Positions 23,420-32,275 of a DNA stretch of 64,000 bases are shown here, piece after piece. A program made the translations under genes and the position numbers. The stretch comes from Tethya wilhelma (Eukaryota; Porifera; Demospongiae; Tethyida; Tethyidae). The stretch lies in the NCBI GenBank assembly GCA_964030475.1, contig CAXIPT010000003.1, positions 10,183,953 to 10,247,952 of the forward strand, written 5' to 3'. Under the pieces are notes generated by a model that did no database searches, was not told where the DNA came from, and saw nothing but the letters and a program-made list of their open reading frames with translations. Each line of letters begins with the position of its first letter. Positions within the stretch are counted from its first letter, which is position 1.

Positions 23420-26400
23420 ATGGCCAACCTGTCTAGTTCTGTTAAAAATTCACCAGATTTAACTCATCCTGTGCACCAACAACAGCTGAACAAGAATGGA
23501 AGTTCAACACAAAAACTGATGTCAGGCTCAGAGCTTCAGTCTCCAGCTGCTACTCCCACCAAGAAGACATACAGCTGTCCCTCCTACTTTCGTCCTCATG
23601 TGATAGCATTCTACACCTTGGTTCTTTTCATTTGGAGCATCCTGTCTCTGCCTATAATCTTTGGGTTTGTACCAATGAAAACTCCAGAAGTAAGTAGTAA
23701 CAATACAGTAGCACAATTGTTTTATGTCATGGTCCATTAGCGATGAATAAGCATAATAAATTCTTACACATAGCTAACAATTGGGAGGGGCACAGTAGAC
23801 ATGCAGCTTAATACTTAACTGTGTTGATAATAATCATAATAATACTATTGATATAATAATAATTGGACGTGGCTAGAGTACCGGTAGTCCGTATACTTTC
23901 CTATTGCTTTTGTATTGCAGAATTACGTAATATACAGTATCCGGATTTTGCCGGTACTGCATTAAAGTACCGGGCACCATTGACTGCAATATATTTAGCT
24001 TAGTTTACGGTGACCGGTACTCTAGCCACAGCGATAATAATTATACCTGCAGATAGATTGGCATGACATTGTTTCATAATAATTATTAATTTTGAAAACA
24101 TTTATATAATGGTATACATCATTGCACTATAGAGTCTCAAGCATCCAGGGCCTTTCCAGGCATAATATTTATTGTTATTGTCGATGACATGGGTGTACGT
24201 GAACAGTCTTGGTATTCAGTGTTCTGATTCTATTACATTGACCATATTCATGAGAACATATCACATGACATAATGCCCACACAGTTAATTGGTTCCTAGC
24301 TGTACACATGTGTATTATGTGACAGTTACATTGACGTCCCATGCAATAATTATGTAATTGAACCATATTTTTATACGTAGGTAACACCCACCACTAACAA
24401 CACTGAGAATAACTATCATAACTGCACTTTGACCTGTACTGAGGATTTCCTCTATGAGAATTACACAAACCAGTGTGTTCCCAGCTGTGTGTCGTTCAAA
24501 TCTAAACCACGGTCTCTTTCGATATTAATGGACATTGTGTACATATTGAGTGTGTCAGTCGGAATAGTTGGAGGTGTATCACTCCTGATCATTTCTATTT
24601 TTAGGAGGAAGAGAGTGTATGTTAAAAAACATAAAAATCAATGTGTAACACAGCTGATTAGCCGAATAATATTGATAGAAATTGTAAGTCTCAAATCCTA
24701 CACATTAAAGCTAGCTATTCTATTTATACATAAACAACTGAAATGGAGAGGCTCTGAGGCTCCCTCGAACACAAAGATATGGCCTAACACACAAAGCACA
24801 AAAGTAACAAAAGTAAGGCTAGACAGAAATTAATATGAAGACAAACCACTAAACCACTAACACAAAAATGAATAGAACAAAGACATGCATGCACACAAAG
24901 GATAATCTTAAACACAAATAACTAGGTATCTACTCACAAAACTCAATAAAACAGAATGTAAACATGCATACAGTAAACAAACATTACCTAACGTACTATT
25001 TACAGTCTTACACAGCCCCCCTCTCAGGTGGAATCCGTCCCGGATTCTGTCATGAATGTGAGATCATGGGGTGGAGAAAATCAGGGGGGTGACGATTTCG
25101 CCTTGGGTAATGTCTCTCTGGTGCAACTTGTTCAGTATTGTCATCTTGTGCAACAATGTCCAGACTAGAGCCAGGTTCGTCTTGGTCATCTGCATCTGAA
25201 CTTGCAGGAGAGTCTACCGTAGAAGTGTCTTCTGCTTGCAAGTGAGGAATCCGGATATTATTTGGACAATGCTTCAATCGATCAAAGTGTACGATGAGGC
25301 GATGTCTTGGTCTCTGCACGTCTTGGATTCGATAGTTCACATCAGAAAGACGCGTCACTACTTTGTATGGACCAGTCCATGGACGATGCAGTTTCTTTGG
25401 TACCCCTTTCGGCACGACTGGTGTGTGTAGCCAGACAAGTTCATCCGGTGCAAATGGGTCGCCATGGATTTTCCTGTCATAGTACTCCTTTTGTCGTTGT
25501 AATTTCTGTGAGGAATGTTCACGAACCCGTTCATAAGCTTGTTCCAGTCGCTTCTTGAGATTTGCAGCATAGTCCGTTGAGGTTGTGGGTGTGTCTGGAC
25601 TTGATGGAGAACCATGCACCAATTCAATCGGCATTCTTGCCTGTCTTCCATACATAAGATAGAATGGAGTGTAACCTGTAGTGGGATTAACACTCATATT
25701 GTAAGCCATACACAACGGTCTAAGATGGTCCTCCCACTCAAACGGATTATCCCTTGCTGTAGTAGAGAGCATGTTCAACAGTGTGCGATTAAACCGTTCA
25801 ACTAAGCCATCAGATTGTGGGTGGTAGGGTGTGGTGTGACTCTTGTTGATGCCCAAGATGTTGCAGACCTCAGCCACCAACTGTGATTCAAATTGCCTTC
25901 CCTGGTCAGAATGTAGTTGCTGTGGAGGTGAAAAACGAAAGAAAAACTCATTGGTTATAGTTTTAGCTACCGTTGGAGCTTCCTGGTTTGGAATTGGATA
26001 TGCCTCCATCCAGCGAGTAAAATAATCTCCCACCACCAGAATGTAGGAGTTCCCAGCCTCTGACTCTGGAAAGGGACCAAGAATGTCGACTGCAACCAAT
26101 TGCATCGGAGATCCAACCCTCACACTCTGCAGGGCTGCGTGATTCTTTGGAGATGGTGTCTTCCTAGAAGCACAAACACCACAGGTTCTCACCCACTCAC
26201 ATACCTCGTTGTGATAACCTGGCCAATAGAAGCGCTGTTTCACCTTCTCCAATGTCTTATCTTCACCAAGATGCCCACCTAACACTCCTTCGTGAAGATC
26301 AGTCAGTACAGCCTCCTTCATCGACTCCGGAACTACCATCTGAAGTGTCCGTGTACCCTTCCCAGTAGTGGGTTCAAAGACTCGATACAGAACTCCATCT

Positions 26401-29400
26401 TTGACAAGCAGTTGATCCCACAGCTGTAGCAATCTTCTGGCTGCTGGGCTCATAGACCGAACTGTCTCCAGTGCAGGTTTCTCTTCACCCTCCTTTGCTC
26501 TAAGAAACAAAGCGACAATCGGATCTTCCAATTGTGACTTACGTGTCTGGTCACCAGCTTCCCCAACTGTAACCATGGAAACACACTCATCCTCTCCACA
26601 GTGACTTCCTCGTCCACACTGAGTACAAGGTCGTCTGGACAGGCCATCAGCGTTAGAGTGCTGCTTCCCACGTCGATGAACAATGTCGAAGTCATACTCC
26701 TGCAGAGCCTCCAACCACCTTGCTAGCTGTCCCTCAGCATCCTTGAAATTTGTAAGCCAGGTTAGAGAGCCGTAATCTGTCCGGAGTTTGAACTTCCTGC
26801 CTAGGAGAAATGATCTGAAATGCTTGGTAAAAAACACAACTGCAAGTAATTCCCTGCGAGTAACACAATAGCGGCGCTCAGGTTTGCTAAGGAGTCGACT
26901 ACCATAAGCAATTACTCGCTCCTTTCCATCGTCACCCACTTGCGATAGAACTGCCCCAATCCCAAAATCACTGGCATCTGTATCTAGAATGAAAGGCTTG
27001 GAGTAGTCTGGGTAAGCTAGCATGGGCGCTGTTACTAGGCAGTGGCGCAACTCTTCGAAAGCTCGTTTGCATTCCTCTGTCCATTGGAAGTTTCTACCCT
27101 GCTCAGTTAACCGATGGAGTGGACGCGCGATTTCAGCAAAGCCCTTGATGAAGCGTCGATAGTAGCCTGCAAAGCCCAAGAACCGTTGGACATCTTTGGT
27201 CGATAGTGGAGTGGGCCAGGTTGCTACCTTCTCAACCTTTGCTGGGTCAGTGGACACTCCATCCCTGGAGACAATATGACCAAGATAGTTAACTAAAGCT
27301 TTAAGAAACGCACACTTTTTAGGTTGTAGCTTCAAGCCAGCTCGCCTAATCCGCTCAAACACAGCCTCCAGTTTCTGCAAGTGGTCCTCGAAGCTATCTC
27401 CAAGAATGATGATATCATCCAAGTATACCAGACAGTGTGACCACTGAAGACCAGCTAGGACTAGGTCCATCAGACGCTGAAAAGTTGCTGGAGCATTGCA
27501 TAACCCAAAAGGCATTACATTAAATTCAAACAGACCTTCAGTCGTAGTGAATGCCGTTTTTTCCCTGTCCTCTTCTGCCACCTCTACTTGCCAGTAGCCA
27601 CTGAGCAGATCTAGGGTCGAGAACCATTGGGAACCAGCCAGTGTGTTGAGAGTGTCATCGATCCTTGGCAAAGGGTAAGCATCCTTCCTTGTCTGCTCGT
27701 TCAGCTTTCGATAATCTACACAGAAGCGAAGACTACCATCTTTCTTCTGCACCAGCACGATAGGTGAAGCCCATGGACTCTGTGATGGTTGTATCACATT
27801 GTCCTGTAGCATGCCACTCAAGAGGTCCTTCAGCTGCTCTCTACGCTGTGGTGCCAACCGTCGTGCTGCCTGACGGATGGGAGGTGCTTCCCCAGTGTGA
27901 ATCCGATGAGTTACCTCAGCAGTCCTACCTAGGTCTGATTTAGAGACTGCAAAGATATCTGAGTAGGCAAACAAAACCTTCCTGAACTTATCTTTCTGTG
28001 TACCATCTAGCTCCGTCCCATTTTCCTCGACTAGCTCCTGAAGTAGTGCTTCCTTCTCAGCAGTCAACCCCTGCTGTCCAACTGCACCAACCATTTCTTC
28101 TGGAGCGCTAGCATTTTCTACCCTCTCCACTGTGGCCACACCTGTGCCAGCGTAGAGTGTCACCATCCCTGTGCTTGGGTTGAGGATCCGCATTGGAATA
28201 GCCCCCCTGTTTGGCTTTACAAGAGCTCTAGCCACCACAATTGGAGATCGCTGGTTTGCATTCGTCTCCACCAACCACATTTGCCCATCCACCAGGTCAT
28301 CAGCTGCTCCAAGAACCATCACTTCTGACCTTGGTGGCACCTGTACAGTGTCAACTAATGATATACTAAAAGACTCACTCTCAGGTTGGGGTGGTGCCTC
28401 CTGAGCTGTAGTAGCATCGGCATCTTTTGTTGGAGGAAAAGTCAGTGTCTGAGTCCCCAGATCGATCCTGACCCGCATCTCCTTCAGTGTATCCAACCCC
28501 AGAATACCATCTGACAATAACCCATCAACCACGATTACCGTGGTCTCAACTTTCCTTTCCTGGACACTCAGCTCCACACGGCATTGTCCCAATACCTGCA
28601 GTGGTGCCCCATCGACACCAACAAGCCTCCGATCGTCCCACGATACTAAAGACTTCTCGCTGCTCAAAGTGTCCCACACTTCTTTCTTGATCAATGTTAC
28701 AGCTGAGCCGGTATCCACCAAAAAATCCACAGCCACTCCGTCCAGCTCTCCCGTTAGCGTAAACCCGCCTGCAGAGACTGTTGAAATTATGTGTACATTA
28801 GGTTGAGCCATACCTATGTCTTCCCCCTGTATTCGGCCCATCACACAGGAGGGTTCCCATTTCCCTGAGTCTGCTGTGGCTTGAGTTTGCTTCGACATTC
28901 CCGAGCAAAATGTCCCTTCTTCCCACACCGGAAGCATTCCAGGTCGCCCTTTTGCTTGCGTTGACCTTTCCCACGGGTTGAACTGCCAGGATCCTTCTTC
29001 TCCAAGCGCTCCACCCTCTCCACTAGTCGCTCAACCAGACTAGTGAGTTTTTCCGTTGCTCCAACAGCTGCCACTTGCTCGCAATCAACGGATGCCACTT
29101 GTTGTGATGCCCTATGAGGTAAACAAGATTCAAGTTGTAATGTGGCACTTACAGCTGCATCCAGGGTTGTCGGTGCCTTCTGTCTGACTCCAAAGGCCAC
29201 CTGGGGTTGCTCCAACAAAGATAAGTACTGGTTTAGGGCGAGGAGTTCCCTTGCACCCTCTTCCAAGTCCGGGTAAGCCTTGTCCGCCAGGGATCGGAGG
29301 TCCTCTGCCAGGTCAGCCCAACTCTCGTCTTTCTTCCTCCGTCGCGCCTGCAACTCAGCCTGGTACCTTGGTTTCCTGCTGTCAGGCTCGAAACGCTTCT

Positions 29401-31815
29401 TAAGTGCCGCAACTGCAGCAGCATACGTTGCCTGGTCAGTTGTCGATAGATGCCCGAACGCAACTTGTGCACGCCCCGTCAGACGCACTTTCAGCCACTT
29501 CAGCTTGTTCTCGTCGCCCCACCCATTCACGGCAGCGACGTTCTCGAAATGTGTACTCCACTGCTCCCAGCTAGTGGTTCCCTTGAAGGTATCTGGCAAA
29601 ACGACTGGTGCTCTAGCCATAGCGTTGTGTTCCCAGAAATCCGCAACTCGATCCTGCCGACTACACCAATGTAACACAGCTGATTAGCCGAATAATATTG
29701 ATAGAAATTGTAAGTCTCAAATCCTACACATTAAAGCTAGCTATTCTATTTATACATAAACAACTGAAATGGAGAGGCTCTGAGGCTCCCTCGAACACAA
29801 AGATATGGCCTAACACACAAAGCACAAAAGTAACAAAAGTAAGGCTAGACAGAAATTAATATGAAGACAAACCACTAAACCACTAACACAAAAATGAATA
29901 GAACAAAGACATGCATGCACACAAAGGATAATCTTAAACACAAATAACTAGGTATCTACTCACAAAACTCAATAAAACAGAATGTAAACATGCATACAGT
30001 AAACAAACATTACCTAACGTACTATTTACAGTCTTACAAATGTATAATAATTATAGACAAATTGCAGGATTTTTATCGACTACATACCACAATAATTATT
30101 CAATATCATGATAATTTGTTTCTTGTATAAAATGGTACTATAGATTTTGCTTTCCGGGAATATTTGTTGTCTACCAGAACATCACACTGCTCATTATACG
30201 TAAGTTAAGACCCTGTGTTTAATATTGGAGAGTAATGGACCATTATGAAATTATCATACACATGCACAACAAAGATACAATCGTCTGTAAAGTTACAGAG
30301 TGCATGTGCCATAATAATTATTATGAATGTAACTTAAGACTCTTATCAAAGTGGTGTGCCATACCTAGCTAGTAACGAAGTTCTAATGGAGCATGACAAT
30401 CTTCATAGACCTCTTTTATGTACTTGCGTTATGTTGTGATAATCAAAATCAACGTGTAATCTTACAATTTTCTAAACAGATTTTTTCTACTTGGTTGCAT
30501 ATATGGATCGTGAGAGGCTCTTTTGCAGTTCGAAAAATCTTTTAGAAAGTCTTTTGAAATCAACTCCCTTCTGCATTGTGATGGGTAATACAAGTTGTAT
30601 GTGTGTGTTTGTTCGTGCCTAGCAAACAAATTAAGTTTTATAGGCTATTTGCCGGTTACTGGCTGGGTGGAGGTGACAACAGAGTATAGCTAGGGGTCAC
30701 AGGGGGTCGATGGCAAACAAAATTTAATAGTTGTATATTGTGTATTTAATTTTGTTTGCCATTGCCTAGCAACCAAAGTTTTTATAGGCTAATTTCTGGT
30801 TACTAGGTATGTGTGTGTGTGTGTTGTATTAAGCTGTTAACTAACTGCTATAGTTAGTATGCAATGCCATGGCACCACACATGCAGTCACTGTTTATTAT
30901 TACACTACATACAGGGACAGTGTTGACTTATGGATCTGTGCAAATAACTCTATGGTGGCTGTTTCACATCATTTTAAGCTGGTGGAAGATCAAATTTCCA
31001 TTTCACTTTAGAAAACATGAAGCCTATCACAAATACATACACATTGGATGTGTCTTAATTGGAATAACACTACCACTGCTTGAACCAATTGTGACACTGG
31101 CAGTTGGTATAAGGGACGACAAGAATGCAATGACACAACAGTATGGATACATCATCACAACTCAACCCCCAAACGGATGTCTGGGATTTCAACGGAATGT
31201 AACAATCTTCATGCAGGTCATTCCAATGACCATCATTCTTGGAGGTGGAATACCCTTTATGCTCATGACATTCTGGCTGATTCACAAGGTAATTTAATAA
31301 GCCACAAAAGCACAGCACACCATAATCTTGTGTGCAGGCATGGCTTACAATCATTATAAATATTATTCTTTCACCATGCACCTTCATGTTTCTATATACA
31401 GCATCAGGGGATCTTGAGGGAGAGAATCTTATTACAGGAGGATCCGAAAACTCACGAGCAAACAAAATACAATAAATATAAGATGGAAAAATCAGATAGG
31501 AAGCTCCTCATCTTGTTTACCTACTATGTCATTCTGACCACAGTGGCACAATACACTATATCACTGGGCTTATACAGAGGAGAGGCAACTTTCTTTGAGC
31601 TCAATGCCTACTTTCAGTGTGAATCTGGAGGGATTGATCCCAATGTTCCAAGCACACACACGTGTGACAGAAGCCGATTAGAAGAGTTAACAGTACCAAT
31701 CGTTGTACTGCAAATGATTACAGCCTTTCTTATAGGATTCTTCCCAATGGTTTCTCTGGTATACATAGAAGACAGTCGGAATATTAGGAAGATGTTAGGG
31801 TCTTGTTTCAAATGA
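23420..31815 (+). CDS. FL7: second-subfamily Frizzled-like receptor with a gypsy element in intron 2
   Basis: Six exons: 23420-23689, 24381-24616, 30144-30199, 30480-30584, 30915-31288, 31402-31815 (484 aa). Intron 2 is 5.5 kb because a complete Ty3/gypsy element lies in it, starting 27 bases after the donor and facing the other way. All exon phases and splice sites are kept, so the gene can still be spliced if the intron is removed. The outside part has CHNCTLTCTEDFLYENYTNQ followed by CVPSC. The TM6-TM7 loop has FDPNVP-type spacing before CDRSRLEEL (here GIDPNVPSTHTCDRS). The C-terminal tail is much shorter than FL6's because of an early stop after GSCFK. Confidence 0.8.
23869..24029. mobile_element. 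161-bp inverted-repeat (MITE-like) element in FL7 intron 1
   Basis: Perfect 17-bp terminal inverted repeats (GTGGCTAGAGTACCGGT at 23869-23885, its complement at 24013-24029) enclose non-coding sequence with further GTACCGG words. I could not find a clean target-site duplication. Confidence 0.6.
24644..25012 (-). repeat. 3' LTR of the gypsy element (left copy)
   Basis: A 369-bp repeat starts TGTAACACAG and ends CTTACA, and is matched by 29670-30038 with no difference I could see. TG...CA ends and the flanking AATG on the outer side (24640-24643) mark it as an LTR. On the element's own strand this is the 3' LTR. Confidence 0.9.
25050..28937 (-). CDS. pol: gypsy pol: protease, reverse transcriptase, RNase H, integrase
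   Basis: The 1295-codon frame has no obvious start of its own. It overlaps the end of gag by 97 bases and is offset by -1. Order: aspartic protease (FLVDTGSA, about 72-79), RT (catalytic YLDD near 505), RNase H (DTDASDFGIGAVLSQ, near 651), integrase with an H-H-C-C finger (H..H...C..C, about 890-935) and a D-D-E core (D near 950, D near 1009, E near 1046), then a GPY/F module (TGPYKVV). The tail is acidic, with no chromodomain I can see. These are all the activities needed for reverse transcription and insertion. The order with RNase H before integrase is that of Ty3/gypsy. No stop codons interrupt it. Confidence 0.92.
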   Translation of the reverse strand: MLPVWEEGTFCSGMSKQTQATADSGKWEPSCVMGRIQGEDIGMAQPNVHIISTVSAGGFTLTGELDGVAVDFLVDTGSAVTLIKKEVWDTLSSEKSLVSWDDRRLVGVDGAPLQVLGQCRVELSVQERKVETTVIVVDGLLSDGILGLDTLKEMRVRIDLGTQTLTFPPTKDADATTAQEAPPQPESESFSISLVDTVQVPPRSEVMVLGAADDLVDGQMWLVETNANQRSPIVVARALVKPNRGAIPMRILNPSTGMVTLYAGTGVATVERVENASAPEEMVGAVGQQGLTAEKEALLQELVEENGTELDGTQKDKFRKVLFAYSDIFAVSKSDLGRTAEVTHRIHTGEAPPIRQAARRLAPQRREQLKDLLSGMLQDNVIQPSQSPWASPIVLVQKKDGSLRFCVDYRKLNEQTRKDAYPLPRIDDTLNTLAGSQWFSTLDLLSGYWQVEVAEEDREKTAFTTTEGLFEFNVMPFGLCNAPATFQRLMDLVLAGLQWSHCLVYLDDIIILGDSFEDHLQKLEAVFERIRRAGLKLQPKKCAFLKALVNYLGHIVSRDGVSTDPAKVEKVATWPTPLSTKDVQRFLGFAGYYRRFIKGFAEIARPLHRLTEQGRNFQWTEECKRAFEELRHCLVTAPMLAYPDYSKPFILDTDASDFGIGAVLSQVGDDGKERVIAYGSRLLSKPERRYCVTRRELLAVVFFTKHFRSFLLGRKFKLRTDYGSLTWLTNFKDAEGQLARWLEALQEYDFDIVHRRGKQHSNADGLSRRPCTQCGRGSHCGEDECVSMVTVGEAGDQTRKSQLEDPIVALFLRAKEGEEKPALETVRSMSPAARRLLQLWDQLLVKDGVLYRVFEPTTGKGTRTLQMVVPESMKEAVLTDLHEGVLGGHLGEDKTLEKVKQRFYWPGYHNEVCEWVRTCGVCASRKTPSPKNHAALQSVRVGSPMQLVAVDILGPFPESEAGNSYILVVGDYFTRWMEAYPIPNQEAPTVAKTITNEFFFRFSPPQQLHSDQGRQFESQLVAEVCNILGINKSHTTPYHPQSDGLVERFNRTLLNMLSTTARDNPFEWEDHLRPLCMAYNMSVNPTTGYTPFYLMYGRQARMPIELVHGSPSSPDTPTTSTDYAANLKKRLEQAYERVREHSSQKLQRQKEYYDRKIHGDPFAPDELVWLHTPVVPKGVPKKLHRPWTGPYKVVTRLSDVNYRIQDVQRPRHRLIVHFDRLKHCPNNIRIPHLQAEDTSTVDSPASSDADDQDEPGSSLDIVAQDDNTEQVAPERHYPRRNRHPPDFLHPMISHS
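28841..29620 (-). CDS. gag: gypsy gag: capsid and nucleocapsid protein
   Basis: The 259-residue protein starts at the ATG at 29620 (MARAPVVLPDTFKG). An in-frame ATG at 29677 lies at the LTR/primer-site border and is unlikely to be used. The first 190 residues have the Trp-rich helical layout of gypsy capsids. A CCHC knuckle (CFRCGKKGHFAREC) near the C-terminus is the nucleocapsid. Before its stop lies the heptamer G GGA AAT in frame, suited to a -1 frameshift into pol. Confidence 0.88.
   Translation of the reverse strand: MARAPVVLPDTFKGTTSWEQWSTHFENVAAVNGWGDENKLKWLKVRLTGRAQVAFGHLSTTDQATYAAAVAALKKRFEPDSRKPRYQAELQARRRKKDESWADLAEDLRSLADKAYPDLEEGARELLALNQYLSLLEQPQVAFGVRQKAPTTLDAAVSATLQLESCLPHRASQQVASVDCEQVAAVGATEKLTSLVERLVERVERLEKKDPGSSTRGKGQRKQKGDLECFRCGKKGHFARECRSKLKPQQTQGNGNPPV
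28859..28865 (-). promoter_or_regulatory. candidate -1 ribosomal frameshift site between gag and pol
   Basis: On the minus strand the sequence is GGGAAAT, read in the gag frame as G GGA AAT (X XXY YYZ). It lies inside the gag-pol overlap. Slipping back one base joins Gly-Lys-Trp-Glu of pol directly. The heptamer and frame offset are seen; use is inferred. Confidence 0.65.
29670..30038 (-). repeat. 5' LTR of the gypsy element (right copy)
   Basis: This is the partner of 24644-25012. On the minus strand it carries the element promoter. It is followed outward by AATG (30039-30042), the second copy of the target duplication. Confidence 0.9.
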
Positions 31816-32275
31816 CAACGAGACAAATTGACGTCTTGCTGTGGACAGTACAGAAAGAAAGAAACTATATACTAGTAGCAAACACATGTCATAAAGAGGC
31901 TCATCAAGGGGGTATAGCTAACATGGCAAATTAAGCTGAGCAAGAATTAAGGCACAGCATAATAAATTATTTTTGACTAGAATTATAAGTGGGAAAATTA
32001 TGTGTTGCTATTATGTTAATGCAAGTTGCATGTGATATATTGGCTTGGGCACACCACTAGGTCTTGAGCTACTGTAGTTGATAATGATATTCATTGATCC
32101 ACGTGTACAGTGGTCGGTTTGTTATGAGCCACACCCACAACTTAAAACTACTGACTTGTGAGTTACCATGAGATGGTAATAAAATAACTGAATAAACTCC
32201 AGTTGAAAAGTGTAGTGATACCCATAATATCAAATCTAGTAGTCTATACAGTGATTGTCTCAATTGGAAGCTAAG
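31816..32275. other. FL7-FL8 intergenic region without the array promoter module
   Basis: There is no gene. Neither the NRF1 palindrome nor the GATCTTTACC motif is present before FL8, in contrast to FL6 and FL7. This agrees with FL8 being a pseudogene. Confidence 0.4.

Larger units (their letters stand above)
24644..30038 (-). mobile_element. complete Ty3/gypsy LTR retrotransposon, recent insertion
   Basis: The 5.4-kb element has apparently identical 369-bp LTRs and a 4-bp target duplication AATG (24640-24643 and 30039-30042). Its primer-binding site next to the 5' LTR is TGGTGTAGTCGGCAGGATCG (about 29649-29668). This resembles the complement of the 3' end of a serine tRNA. A G-rich polypurine tract (GAGAGGGGGG, about 25016-25025 on the minus strand) lies next to the 3' LTR. 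gag and pol are both open. No envelope-like frame is seen. The intact frames and matching LTRs indicate a very young copy. It lies antisense in FL7 intron 2. Confidence 0.9.

Noticed and set aside
24175..24387. Open frame in FL7 intron 1
   Set aside because: There is no paralogous counterpart, and the stretch is intron sequence by comparison with FL6 and FL8.
24644..30038. Envelope gene making the gypsy element a retrovirus-like agent
   Set aside because: Only about 40 bases separate the pol stop from the LTR. There is no room for an env frame.
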